Assembly: GCA_017408525.1 (NCBI GenBank)
Contig: JAFQUN010000072.1
Coordinates: 1 to 35,656 of the forward strand
Direction: 5' to 3'
Length of the DNA: 35,656 bases
Source: Oscillospiraceae bacterium
GTDB lineage: Bacteria; Bacillota; Clostridia; Oscillospirales; Oscillospiraceae
Under the pieces are notes generated by a model. It saw nothing but the letters and a program-made list of their open reading frames with translations, was not told where the DNA came from and searched no databases. Of the stretch, positions 21,676 through 29,799 are shown piece by piece; the stretch's first letter is position 1, and every line of letters begins with the position of its first letter. Both the position numbers and the translations under genes were made by a program.

Positions 21676-22443
21676 ATGCAGGAACTTGAAAAGCAATATC
21701 ATATCGCCTGCAGTGAAGGTGATGTCGGACGGTATGTGATCCTCCCCGGTGACCCGGGGCGCTGCGCATCGATCGCGGCGCTTTTTGACGATGCGAAAAA
21801 GGTCGCCCAGAACCGCGAGTATGTTACATACACGGGTACGCTCCTCGGTGAGAAGGTCAGCGTCTGCTCGACCGGTATCGGCGGACCGTCCGCGTCCATT
21901 GCGATGGAGGAGCTGCACAAGATCGGCGCCGATACGTTCATCCGCGTCGGCACTTGCGGCGGCATCGACCTTGATGTTCGCTCGGGCGACATCGTCGTTG
22001 CAACAGGTGCCATCCGCTACGAACACACAAGCTGCGAATATGCACCCATCGAATTCCCCGCCGTTTCCGATTTCGGCATTGCAAATGCACTGACGCTCGC
22101 AGCAAAGGCGATGGGCAAGACGGTGCATACCGGCGTTGTCCAGTGCAAAGACAGCTTTTACGGACAGCACAGCCCCGAAAAAAGCCCCGTTTACTACGAA
22201 CTGCAGCAAAAGTGGGAGTCGTGGAAGCGCCTTGGCGTGAAAGCGAGCGAGATGGAATCCGCCGCACTTTTCGTCGTTGCGGCAGCGCTTGGCGTTCGCT
22301 GCGGGTCGTGCTTCCATGTCGTTTGGAACCAGGAACGCGAAAAAGCAGGTCTTGACCAGAACATGAGCGAGGATACCTCCGCCGCCGTGCGCGTCGGCGT
22401 GGAGGCGCTCAAATACATCATCGAGGAAGATCGAAAGAAATAA
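21676..22443 (+). CDS. Uridine phosphorylase-type nucleoside phosphorylase
   Basis: This 255-residue phosphorylase of the NP-I family is probably specific for uridine or related pyrimidine nucleosides; it salvages base and ribose-1-phosphate in the cytosol. Visible motifs are [15 protein letters not shown] (phosphate site), [34 protein letters not shown] and the ribose/base site [18 protein letters not shown]. The ATG at 21676 is preferred, with GAGGTG upstream; a GTG at 21661 would add five residues. It is transcribed from its own promoter and ends at a bidirectional terminator. Purine specificity (DeoD) is less likely but not excluded. Confidence 0.85.
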   Translation: MQELEKQYHIACSEGDVGRYVILPGDPGRCASIAALFDDAKKVAQNREYVTYTGTLLGEKVSVCSTGIGGPSASIAMEELHKIGADTFIRVGTCGGIDLDVRSGDIVVATGAIRYEHTSCEYAPIEFPAVSDFGIANALTLAAKAMGKTVHTGVVQCKDSFYGQHSPEKSPVYYELQQKWESWKRLGVKASEMESAALFVVAAALGVRCGSCFHVVWNQEREKAGLDQNMSEDTSAAVRVGVEALKYIIEEDRKK

Positions 22444-22474
22444 TGAAAAGGCGGAGCTGCGCTCCGCCTTTTCA
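22444..22474. terminator. Bidirectional terminator
   Basis: GAAAAGGCGGAGC / GCTCCGCCTTTTC with loop TGC lies between two convergent stop codons; T-rich on one side and A-rich on the other. Confidence 0.85.
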
Positions 22475-23290
22475 TTATTTCTCATCTACGATATGCACGT
22501 TGAGGTGATTATACGTCATTTTGATGCCGCGCTCGGCAAAGACGGTACGAATGGCAGAGAGGGACTGATAGTGCGCATCCCAGTACACTTCACTCGGCAC
22601 CCAGAAGCGCAGGACATATTGGATACTGCTCTCGCCGTAGGCTTCAACGGCGGCAAGCGGCTCGGGATCGCTGAGAAAGCCTTCCGTATGCTCCGCAACG
22701 GAAAGCAGCGCAGAGAGCACTTCCCCGGTCGGTGTGTCGTAGGAGACCGTGACAATGTGGGCAACGCGGCGGTTTTTGAGCGCGGAGTAGTTCGTGATCG
22801 TTCCGGCAGCGACAGTGCTGTTGGGAACGAGGACGCGCTGTCCGCCGACCGTATCAAGCAGCGTGTGCGTGAGCGATATCTCGCACACCGTACCCTCGCC
22901 GCCCGAGGTCTCCACATAATCCCCCACATGAAACGGCTTTGTCGTCAGCACGACAAGACCGCTTGCAACGTTTGCAAGCACATCCTGCACAGCGAGCGAA
23001 AGCGCAAGCGAAACGACCGACAAAAGCGCGACGAGCGACGTGACGGGGATCCCGAGCGAATCGGCAACAATGAGCGCCGTGAGCGTATAGAGCAGGAACT
23101 TCAGCGCACCGAGAACATATTTTTTCACCTGCGCGTCGAGGCGCGTCTTCCCCAAAAGGCGGGAGAGAAAGCGCATAACGATGCGCGTGATGAGCAGGCA
23201 CACAACAAGCGTGATGATGGCGGCGAAAAGACCGCCGAGCGTCAGCTGCCCGATGGCAACATTTGCGATAGAGGTAAGATCAGCAGGCAT
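22475..23290 (-). CDS. Small-conductance mechanosensitive channel (MscS family)
   Basis: This 271-residue protein has three N-terminal transmembrane segments. The pore-lining third helix, rich in Ala, Gly, Leu and Val, is SLALSLAVQDVLANVASGLVVL (about 93-114). The cytosolic beta domain with PFHVGDYVE and GQRVLVPNS follows. It releases solutes during hypo-osmotic shock. The start at 23290 follows AAGGAGAG; an in-frame ATG 21 nt upstream would add seven basic residues. It has its own consensus promoter and converges on the phosphorylase gene. Confidence 0.92.
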   Translation of the reverse strand: MPADLTSIANVAIGQLTLGGLFAAIITLVVCLLITRIVMRFLSRLLGKTRLDAQVKKYVLGALKFLLYTLTALIVADSLGIPVTSLVALLSVVSLALSLAVQDVLANVASGLVVLTTKPFHVGDYVETSGGEGTVCEISLTHTLLDTVGGQRVLVPNSTVAAGTITNYSALKNRRVAHIVTVSYDTPTGEVLSALLSVAEHTEGFLSDPEPLAAVEAYGESSIQYVLRFWVPSEVYWDAHYQSLSAIRTVFAERGIKMTYNHLNVHIVDEK

Positions 23291-23319
23291 GAGAACTCTC
23301 CTTCTTTTCATTTTTACCC

Positions 23320-23348
23320 ATCATAAGAAAAAAAAGCGGCGCTGTCAA
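23320..23348 (-). promoter_or_regulatory. Consensus sigma-A promoter of the MscS gene
   Basis: Minus strand TTGACA (23343-23348), 17-nt spacer, TATGAT (23320-23325). Confidence 0.85.
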
Positions 23349-23357
23349 GGGCAGGAC

Positions 23358-23387
23358 TTGCGGCGACGCAGTTATTTGTGATAGCAT
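23358..23387 (+). promoter_or_regulatory. Possible promoter of the racemase gene
   Basis: TTGCGG (23358-23363), 18-nt spacer and TAGCAT (23382-23387), 24 nt before the ATG. A partial match only. Confidence 0.45.
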
Positions 23388-23411
23388 AAGGAAAACGAAG
23401 GAGGGGCACAC

Positions 23412-24113
23412 ATGCAAAAGAAAGTCATCGGTATTCTCGGCGGCATGGGACCGCTTGCAACAGCAGATCTTTTTGAAAAGATCGTGCTGCACACCGCTGC
23501 CGCGTCGGATCAGGAGCATCCGCGCGTTTGCATCGACAGCAACACGAGCATCCCCGACCGCACGGCAGCACTGCTGCACGGCGGCGCGGACCCGACGGAG
23601 GAGATGGTCAAAAGCGCACGGCGGCTCGTTTCTATCGGCGCGCAGGTGATCGCCATGCCATGCAACACAGCGCACAATTTTCACGCCGCCGTCGCCGCAT
23701 CGGTCGATGTCCCCGTGCTGCACATGATCGCCCTCACGCGCGATGTACTGCTGCAGGAGGGGATCACCTGCGCGGCACTCCTTGCAACAGACGGTACGAT
23801 CGAAACGGGCATCTACCAGCGCACATTTGAAAACAGCGGTGTCACGCTCATCACACCCGAAGGCGACGATCAGCGTGCCGTGATGGACATGATCTACAAG
23901 GGCGTGAAAGCGGGCGTTTCCAACTACGATACGGCAAACGTACGCGCAGCGATCGAGCGGCTGCTCACGCGCGGCGCCGAGACGCTCATCCTCGGCTGCA
24001 CGGAGCTTCCGCTTGCAGTAAAGCTCTATTCGCTCGACTACCCCTGCACCGACCCGACGCTCGCCCTTGCGCGCGGCGCGATCGAAGCAGCGGGATACAC
24101 CTGCAAGGAATAA
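23412..24113 (+). CDS. Aspartate/glutamate racemase family protein
   Basis: This 233-residue PLP-independent racemase has the two-cysteine site: MPCNTAHNF (Cys about 83) and LGCTELPLAV (Cys about 195). It starts with the canonical ILGGMGPLATADLF. Such enzymes interconvert L- and D-aspartate (RacD) or broader amino acids (YgeA). D-amino acids serve in peptidoglycan or signalling. AAGGAGGGG precedes the ATG. It is a single gene closed by a strong terminator. Confidence 0.88.
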   Translation: MQKKVIGILGGMGPLATADLFEKIVLHTAAASDQEHPRVCIDSNTSIPDRTAALLHGGADPTEEMVKSARRLVSIGAQVIAMPCNTAHNFHAAVAASVDVPVLHMIALTRDVLLQEGITCAALLATDGTIETGIYQRTFENSGVTLITPEGDDQRAVMDMIYKGVKAGVSNYDTANVRAAIERLLTRGAETLILGCTELPLAVKLYSLDYPCTDPTLALARGAIEAAGYTCKE

Positions 24114-24117
24114 AAAT

Positions 24118-24160
24118 CAAAAGCCCGCCGCACGGCAAGTGCCGTGCGCGGGCTTTCCAT
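24118..24160 (+). terminator. Terminator after the racemase
   Basis: Long stem AAAGCCCG-CCGCACGGC / GCCGTGCG-CGGGCTTT with loop AAGT, followed by CCATTTTG. Confidence 0.85.
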
Positions 24161-24162
24161 TT

Positions 24163-24264
24163 TGTCAAAAAGTCTCACAGAGTTTCGCGGCGCTGCCGCG
24201 AAATAGAGCTAAACTATTTTCTCCGGCGGCGTGTACGTCGGAGAAAATACTTCTCGCCCCGCCC
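24163..24264 (-). repeat. Dispersed multi-hairpin repeat, copy D (reverse, 5'-truncated)
   Basis: Read on the minus strand: GGGCGAGAAGT-like junction, hairpin 3 (24248-24216, ATTTTCTCCG / CGGAGAAAAT), hairpin 4 (24203-24183, TTCGCGGC / GCCGCGAA) and the conserved end CTCTGTGAGACTTTTTGAC. Hairpin 1 is absent; unrelated GC-rich sequence lies where it should be. Confidence 0.82.
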
Positions 24265-24582
24265 GCTGCACTGCGCTCCACATTGCCCCGTTCACGCACG
24301 AAAATGCGTTGACCATTCATGGTCCGGGCGTGGCAAGATATGTCGTATGCGCCGCTGGAGAGGGAGGACGGCGCGGCGCAGTGCAGCTTTCCGCACAGCG
24401 CATCGGGAGAAAAGATGCGCATGGCGTCGGGCGTGAGCGGAAAGAGCACGCAAAGCGGCTCGATGAGAAAATCTGTTTTTCTCACTGCCTACTATACCAA
24501 AATTCCAGATTCTTTTCAACTAATAATACCCATTAAAAAATATAAACAATTTCGATAAGTGCTGCACATATAGATGTTGTTT
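24265..24582. other. Non-coding gap between repeat D and ylbJ
   Basis: I find no convincing gene. The segment 24265-24480 is GC-rich with small imperfect inverted repeats (for example near 24296-24335, AAAATGCGTTGACCATTCATGG). It holds overlapping open frames, none with recognisable protein sequence; the longest minus-strand frame (GTG 24485 to 24165) runs into repeat D. The segment 24520-24582 is AT-rich. A minus-strand promoter sits at 24491-24519. Confidence 0.5.
24491..24519 (-). promoter_or_regulatory. Orphan sigma-A promoter reading into repeat D
   Basis: Minus strand TTGAAA (24514-24519), 17-nt spacer, TATAGT (24491-24496). The predicted start (about 24484) falls at the GTG of a 106-codon frame, so the product would be leaderless if translated. 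No known gene follows, so a non-coding transcript ending in the repeat or the racemase terminator region is possible. Confidence 0.6.
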
Positions 24583-25548
24583 CTAAAAAAGAAACGGTGC
24601 CAAAAAATGCGCCAAAAGCGCGCTGAGCGCTGCGTGCAGCACCTTTGCAAGGAAATAGAGCCGCACATCAAAGGTATCCGCAGACAAAAGCGAAAGCGTC
24701 TGCGCATGAACGGAAAGCCCTCCCCATCCAACGAGCGCGGCAGCGCAGATAAACCCGTGTGCATCGGGTGAAAGCGCCGCAATGCCGCTCGTCATTTCAA
24801 ATACACCGCACAGCAGCGCGTGTGCGTTTTCCCCGAGTGACGGAAAAATCGAGCGGAGAATGTGTTCGGGAAGCGCAAAAAATCCGCAAAGCTCAAAAAT
24901 CCGGAGAAGAACGATGAAAAAAGTCACAAATGCGCAGACATTCAAAATGGCGCTGAGGGAAGACTGCACCGCGTCTGTAAAGATCCGTGAAAAAGAAGCG
25001 GAGACGGTATCCGTGCGCACACGGTATGCGCTGCGCGAAGCGCTGCCGTGCCGGCTGAGCAGAACACCTGTCAAAAGCGCGGCAAGAACATGGGTGAGAT
25101 AGAGATACACCCCAACGCGCACATCATCGAAAACGGAGATGCCGACCATGCCGAGAATAAAGGAAGGTCCCGCGTTGTTGCAGAAGGTCAAAAGCCGCTG
25201 CACCTCACCGCGCGAGAGCGTTCCCTCGCGGAAAAGCGCATCCGCCGTGCGCGCACCCGATGGATATCCGCCGACAAGCCCAATGGCAAGCGCGGACGCA
25301 CCCTCACCGCCGATGTGAAAAAGTGTTCGCATCATTCGTTCGAGCCGCCCTCCGACAATGTGCGCAAAGCCGAGCGAAACGGCAAGCGATGAGATGACAA
25401 AAAAGGGAAAAAGCGCCGGTATTACCGATGTGCAGCAAAGCAAAAGTGCCTCTTGCACCGCAGCAGCGCTTTCCCTGCCGTGCTGCAGGAGCATAAGCGC
25501 AAAAAATGCGGCGGCGGAAAGCGCCGCAGCGCGGAAAAGCCGTTTCAT
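24583..25548 (-). CDS. ylbJ: Sporulation integral membrane protein YlbJ
   Basis: This 321-residue polytopic membrane protein is of the nucleoside-recognition (Gate) type. It has about eight hydrophobic segments and the family marks VIPALFPFFVISS (about 44-56), IGLVGGYPSGARTADALF, LLTFCNNAGPSFILGMVG and a C-terminal SGIAALSP. In B. subtilis YlbJ is made in the mother cell and is needed for heat-resistant spores. The start at 25548 follows AAGGGGGTG; an in-frame upstream ATG at 25608 would add a hydrophilic 20-residue head and is less likely. It is divergent from yqfC, another spore gene, across 128 bp. I could not find convincing sigma-E sites there. Confidence 0.88.
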   Translation of the reverse strand: MKRLFRAAALSAAAFFALMLLQHGRESAAAVQEALLLCCTSVIPALFPFFVISSLAVSLGFAHIVGGRLERMMRTLFHIGGEGASALAIGLVGGYPSGARTADALFREGTLSRGEVQRLLTFCNNAGPSFILGMVGISVFDDVRVGVYLYLTHVLAALLTGVLLSRHGSASRSAYRVRTDTVSASFSRIFTDAVQSSLSAILNVCAFVTFFIVLLRIFELCGFFALPEHILRSIFPSLGENAHALLCGVFEMTSGIAALSPDAHGFICAAALVGWGGLSVHAQTLSLLSADTFDVRLYFLAKVLHAALSALLAHFLAPFLF

Positions 25549-25676
25549 TGCAACACCCCCTTCAAATCCTATGCGCTCTGCGCAGGGCAAATGTTTGCAG
25601 GCATCCAAAGAAAACGCAATTTTGCGCTGTTTCTTTCATATCCTTCGAGTAACAGGACAGGAAAAGGGGGAGCATA

Positions 25677-25961
25677 ATGGACAGGAAACGAAAAGAGACA
25701 AATCTTCTTACAAAAACAGCGGAGCTTTTTGACCTTCCCGCAGACGTGGTGGCAGGCGCGCCGCGCATTGAGCTTTTGGGCGCGCGTGAACTTTTTGCAG
25801 ACAACCACACCGGAATACTGACCTACGGTGAAAGCCTCATCGATATCAACACCTCCGGTCTTATCGTGCGCGTGCGCGGCGAGGGGCTGGAGCTGCGTGC
25901 GATGACCGATCGTGACCTTCGTATTGCAGGGCGCATCGATGCAGTTGAGTTTGTGAGGTGA
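25677..25961 (+). CDS. yqfC: Sporulation protein YqfC
   Basis: A 94-residue protein matching YqfC, which in B. subtilis is a mother-cell sporulation gene paired with yqfD. The central LFDLPADVVAGAPRIELLG and NHTGILTYGESLIDINT segments are characteristic. The protein is small and soluble. An AAAGGGGGAG site precedes the ATG. The gap to yqfD is 3 nt. The biochemical role is unknown. Confidence 0.9.
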   Translation: MDRKRKETNLLTKTAELFDLPADVVAGAPRIELLGARELFADNHTGILTYGESLIDINTSGLIVRVRGEGLELRAMTDRDLRIAGRIDAVEFVR

Positions 25962-25964
25962 GCG

Positions 25965-27167
25965 ATGCTTAGCCAAAGTGTGAACCTTTTGCGCGGCGAA
26001 GTCGAGGTCGTGGTGCGATGCCCGTTTCCCGAACGCGTTTTGAACCTCTGCGCCGCACACGGTATCAAGTTTTGGGCGCTTTCCTGGGAGGATGCGCAAA
26101 CGTTTTCCATCACGGTACACCGCGCAAAGCTTTCCGTGCTGCGCCGTCTTGCCGAAAATGTGGACGGCTGCACAGTGCTTGTGCGAAGGCGGCGCGGCGC
26201 TCCCTTTGCACTTTTGCGTCTGCAGCGCCGCCACACACTTTCGCTCGGGCTTTTCCTGTGCGTCACACTTGCGATCGCGTCATCCTTTTTTGTCTGGGAC
26301 TTTTCCGTTTCGGGAAACGAGACTGTCCCACGCGAGACGATTTTGCGTGTACTTGAAAAAAACGGCGTGGGCATCGGCACATTCAGCTATTCGATCGACG
26401 GGGCGGCACTTCGCAACCACGTTCTTCTGGAGCTTCCGGAGCTTTCCTGGATCGCCGTGAACGTGCGCGGCTGCCGCGCGTATGTGCAGGTCGCCGAGCG
26501 CGTTGCCGCGCCGCAGATCGCATCGCAAAAGCCGGCAAACATCGTCGCGGCGAAAAGCGGACTTGTAACGCGCGTCCAGCCGCTTGACGGCCGCGCGATG
26601 GTACGCGCGGGAACGACCGTTTTGCCCGGACAGCTTCTCATCTCCGGCGCGGTGGAAACGCAGTCGGTCACATCACCCAGCGTCGCCTCGCGTTTTATGT
26701 GTGCGCGCGGGAGCGTGTATGCACGCACCTGGTATGAGCTTTCCGTGCTGCTTCCGGCGCAGGAGAGCGTCAAGCGCTATACAGGCGAAGCGCAGAAGGT
26801 CATCTCCCTCGCATGGGGGAAGAACAGGGCGAAAATATTTGGAAATGACAGTAGCAAAAGCGGTATGCAGTGTGATAAAATAAGCGAGAGAAACAAACTC
26901 TCCCTTGGATTTTATGTCTTCCCCATCACACTTGTAAAAGATACGCTGCACCCTTACACAATGGAGCAAAGGAGCGTTTCACGCGAAGCGGCTGCCGTGC
27001 GCGGCGAAGAGCTTCTCACGCAGTATCTTACCGCCCAGCTTGATGAGGAGGGCTATGTCGTCACCTCGCGCTGTACAAGCGCAAAGCATGGGGAATACTA
27101 CATCGTCACGCTTTGCGCCGAGTGCATCGAGCAGATCGGTACGAGCGTGGATATACAAATGGATTGA
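25965..27167 (+). CDS. yqfD: Sporulation protein YqfD
   Basis: This 400-residue membrane protein has a cytosolic N-terminal part (1-90). One transmembrane helix (about 93-112, LGLFLCVTLAIASSFFVWDF) is followed by a large extracytoplasmic region with a POTRA-like start (VSGNETVPRETILRVLEKNG). YqfD is essential for B. subtilis sporulation and is widespread in spore-formers. The tail DIQMD is 11 nt before phoH. It is co-transcribed with yqfC and probably runs into phoH and beyond. Confidence 0.92.
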   Translation: MLSQSVNLLRGEVEVVVRCPFPERVLNLCAAHGIKFWALSWEDAQTFSITVHRAKLSVLRRLAENVDGCTVLVRRRRGAPFALLRLQRRHTLSLGLFLCVTLAIASSFFVWDFSVSGNETVPRETILRVLEKNGVGIGTFSYSIDGAALRNHVLLELPELSWIAVNVRGCRAYVQVAERVAAPQIASQKPANIVAAKSGLVTRVQPLDGRAMVRAGTTVLPGQLLISGAVETQSVTSPSVASRFMCARGSVYARTWYELSVLLPAQESVKRYTGEAQKVISLAWGKNRAKIFGNDSSKSGMQCDKISERNKLSLGFYVFPITLVKDTLHPYTMEQRSVSREAAAVRGEELLTQYLTAQLDEEGYVVTSRCTSAKHGEYYIVTLCAECIEQIGTSVDIQMD

Positions 27168-27178
27168 GAGGACTTTAC

Positions 27179-28147
27179 ATGGAGCAGAGGATCGGCATCG
27201 AACGGCTGGAGCAGGCGGTAAATCTGTTCGGCTCTTTTGACGAGAATATCCGCATGATCGAGGAGGAATTTTCCGTCACGGTCACAAATCGCGAGGGGGC
27301 ACTGCGCGTGAACGGCGAGGCGGAGGACGTGATGACCGCCTGCAAGGCGATCGGCGCACTTTTGACGCTTTCAAGCCGCGGCGAGCCGATCAACGAGCAG
27401 AATGTGCGCTACGTTGTCGCCCTTGCCCGCAGCGGTCAGATCGAAAAGATCGCAGAGCTTACGCCCGACGTCATCTGCATCAGCGCAAAGGGCCGCCCCA
27501 TCAAACCCAAGACCATCGGTCAAAAGGCGTATGTCGACTCCATCATGAAAAATACCGTCACCATCGGCGTCGGTCCTGCCGGCACGGGCAAGACGTATCT
27601 TGCCGTTGCCGCAGCGGTCGCGGCGTTTCGCGACAAGCAGATCAACCGCATCATCCTCACCCGTCCCGCTGTCGAGGCGGGCGAGCGGCTCGGTTTTCTC
27701 CCCGGTGACCTGCAAAGCAAGGTCGACCCCTACCTGCGCCCGCTCTATGACGCGCTTTTCGATATGCTCGGCGCGGAGACGTACAACAAGTATCTCGAAC
27801 GCGGCAATATCGAGGTCGCGCCCCTCGCGTATATGCGCGGGCGCACGCTTGATGACAGCTTCATCATCCTCGACGAGGCGCAGAATACCTCCTGCGAGCA
27901 GATGAAGATGTTTTTGACGCGCATGGGCTTCGGATCGAAAATGGTCATCACGGGTGATATCACGCAGATCGACCTTCCCGCCGACAAGATGAGCGGTCTG
28001 CGTCAGGCAACGCGCGTGCTCGAAGGGGTCGAGGGCGTTGGCATCTGCGGTTTGAATGATCAGGACGTGGTGCGCCATGTGATGGTGCAGCGTATTATCA
28101 AAGCATACGACGCGTATGAAAAGTCGCGCGAACAAAAGAAAAGGTGA
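27179..28147 (+). CDS. PhoH-like ATPase
   Basis: This 322-residue cytosolic P-loop ATPase of the PhoH family has Walker A GPAGTGKT (132-139), Walker B FIILDEAQNT and the helicase-like MVITGDITQIDLP. An N-terminal KH-like RNA-binding region precedes it (about 20-75). Such proteins are linked to RNA metabolism and sit next to ybeY in most Firmicutes. The ATG at 27179 follows GAGAGGAC; a start further upstream would overlap yqfD. The next gene starts 8 nt after the stop. Confidence 0.92.
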   Translation: MEQRIGIERLEQAVNLFGSFDENIRMIEEEFSVTVTNREGALRVNGEAEDVMTACKAIGALLTLSSRGEPINEQNVRYVVALARSGQIEKIAELTPDVICISAKGRPIKPKTIGQKAYVDSIMKNTVTIGVGPAGTGKTYLAVAAAVAAFRDKQINRIILTRPAVEAGERLGFLPGDLQSKVDPYLRPLYDALFDMLGAETYNKYLERGNIEVAPLAYMRGRTLDDSFIILDEAQNTSCEQMKMFLTRMGFGSKMVITGDITQIDLPADKMSGLRQATRVLEGVEGVGICGLNDQDVVRHVMVQRIIKAYDAYEKSREQKKR

Positions 28148-28155
28148 GGCAGAAT

Positions 28156-28644
28156 ATGAAACATCTTATTACCGTTGAAACGGATATCGACGAGCTTTTT
28201 GACGAGGAGCTTTTTGCCATGCTGCGCGAGGCGGTGGAAGCCGCGCTTGACTGTGAGGGCGTTGCGACGCCGTGCGAGGTGAATGTCCTTTTGACCGATG
28301 ACGAGGGCATCCATCAGGTCAACCTTGATATGCGCGGCGTCGACGCGCCGACCGATGTTTTGAGCTTTCCCATGCTTGAGCTTGCCCCCGGCGAGCATCC
28401 GACCGAGGACGATATCGACCCGGGCAGCGACACCGCGCCGCTTGGCGATATGTGCATCAGCGTCGAGCGCGCGCAGGCGCAGGCGCAGGAATTCGGTCAC
28501 TGCATGGCGCGCGAGATGGGGTATCTTGCCGTCCACTCCGTGCTGCATCTGCTCGGCTACGACCACATGGACGAGGGCGACGAGAAGGCGCTCATGCGCG
28601 CGCATGAGGAAGCGGTCATGCAGAAGCTCGACTTGACGAGATAA
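28156..28644 (+). CDS. ybeY: YbeY endoribonuclease (rRNA maturation)
   Basis: This 162-residue zinc-dependent RNase carries the signature HSVLHLLGYDH (127-137), whose three histidines bind the metal. NVLLTDDEGIHQVNLDMRG is further characteristic. It acts in 16S rRNA 3'-end maturation and ribosome quality control. Start ATG 28156; GTG 28144 would add four residues within the same frame. In B. subtilis pgpH precedes it and dgkA and cdd follow; here it lies directly between phoH and era. Confidence 0.93.
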   Translation: MKHLITVETDIDELFDEELFAMLREAVEAALDCEGVATPCEVNVLLTDDEGIHQVNLDMRGVDAPTDVLSFPMLELAPGEHPTEDDIDPGSDTAPLGDMCISVERAQAQAQEFGHCMAREMGYLAVHSVLHLLGYDHMDEGDEKALMRAHEEAVMQKLDLTR

Positions 28645-28684
28645 GTTTACATAACGCAAGAGAGATTGTTGAGGATCATCTGAA

Positions 28685-29578
28685 ATGAGTATTACGAAAA
28701 CAGCCATGATAACCGTCTGCGGTCGTCCGAATGTCGGAAAGTCGAGCCTTACGAACGCGCTCGTCGGTGAGAAGATCGCGATCGTATCGAGCAAACCCCA
28801 GACAACGCGAAACCGCATCTGCGGCGTCGTCAACCGCGGCGACACGCAGCTTGTGCTCGTCGACACGCCGGGCTTTCACAAAGCGCGCACGCGCCTTGGT
28901 GACTACATGGTCGGCGTTGTGCGCGAGTCGATCGCAGATGTTGACGCGGTCATGCTGATGGTTGAGCCGATACCCAACGTCGGCGCACCGGAGCAGCTTC
29001 TCATCGACCGCCTTCGTACGAGCAATGTCCCTGCGATTCTCTGCATCAACAAGATCGACACCATCCATGATAAAAACGAGCTGCTCGCCGTCATCGCGGC
29101 GTACAGCGCGGCGTATACGTTCGACGCCATCGTTCCCGTGAGCGCGCACAGCGGCGACGGTCTCGGCGAACTTGTGGAGGTGCTTTCCAAATACGCCGTC
29201 GAAGGACCGCAGCTTTTCCCTGACGACATGAACACCGACCAGCCCGAGCGCCAGATCGTCGGAGAGATCGTGCGCGAAAAGCTCCTTCGCAATCTCAACA
29301 AGGAGATCCCGCACGGCACGGCTGTCGAGGTCACGCGTTTTGTAGAGCGCGAGGACGAGGTCATCGAGCTGGATGTGACCATCTACTGCGAAAAGGCAAG
29401 TCACAAGGGCATCATCATCGGGCGCGGCGGCGAGATGCTAAAGCGCATCAGCTCGCAGGCGCGGCAGGATATCGAGCGGTTCATGGGTACGAAGGTCTAT
29501 ATGGAAACATGGGTCAAGGTCAAGGAGAACTGGCGCGACAACATGAACTTCATCCGAAGCGTCGGTTACCGCGAGTGA
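28685..29578 (+). CDS. era: GTPase Era
   Basis: A 297-residue ribosome-assembly GTPase. G1 is GRPNVGKS (13-20), the switch region has SKPQTTRNRI, G3 is DTPGFHKART (60-69) and G4 is NKID (about 121). The C-terminal KH domain has GRGGEMLKRISSQARQDIERF and ends with the conserved VKVKENWRDN region. It binds 16S rRNA near the 3' end. The start follows GAGGATCATCTGAA. Confidence 0.95.
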   Translation: MSITKTAMITVCGRPNVGKSSLTNALVGEKIAIVSSKPQTTRNRICGVVNRGDTQLVLVDTPGFHKARTRLGDYMVGVVRESIADVDAVMLMVEPIPNVGAPEQLLIDRLRTSNVPAILCINKIDTIHDKNELLAVIAAYSAAYTFDAIVPVSAHSGDGLGELVEVLSKYAVEGPQLFPDDMNTDQPERQIVGEIVREKLLRNLNKEIPHGTAVEVTRFVEREDEVIELDVTIYCEKASHKGIIIGRGGEMLKRISSQARQDIERFMGTKVYMETWVKVKENWRDNMNFIRSVGYRE

Positions 29579-29651
29579 AAGACTGCAAAATTTACCGCTT
29601 ATAACGTTGTGACCGCGCGCGCACCCTAAGCGCAGAAGGGGGCGCTGTACG

Positions 29652-29741
29652 ATGGATGAGAGATATTTTTCGCTTTTTCTGCAAACCGGCGCACCGGTAT
29701 TCTATCTGCTTGCAAAAAGCGAAGACGAAGCTGACGAATAA
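29652..29741 (+). CDS. YqzL-like small protein
   Basis: A 29-residue protein between era and recO, the place where B. subtilis has yqzL. The YFSLFLQTGAPVFYLLAKS stretch matches the usual pattern of an aromatic start, xLFxxTG, xxYLL and an acidic tail. AAGGGGGCG precedes the ATG. The family is short (about 30-50 residues) and of unknown function. Position and pattern carry the call. Confidence 0.75.
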   Translation: MDERYFSLFLQTGAPVFYLLAKSEDEADE

Positions 29742-29747
29742 CCGCCG

Positions 29748-29770
29748 CCGCGCCGCAGTTTGCGGCGCGG
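29748..29770. other. Strong hairpin between yqzL-like gene and recO
   Basis: A perfect 10-bp GC-rich stem (CCGCGCCGCA / TGCGGCGCGG, loop GTT), without a T-run. It may modulate read-through or processing upstream of recO. Confidence 0.6.
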
Positions 29771-29799
29771 TGTGCGCGGCTCGAGGTTTACATAACGCT

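Noticed and set aside
25549-25676. Sigma-E promoters between ylbJ and yqfC
   Set aside because: Partial matches only (TCATATC on the plus strand, CATAGGAT on the minus strand) without a properly spaced partner element; the sporulation role does not rest on them.
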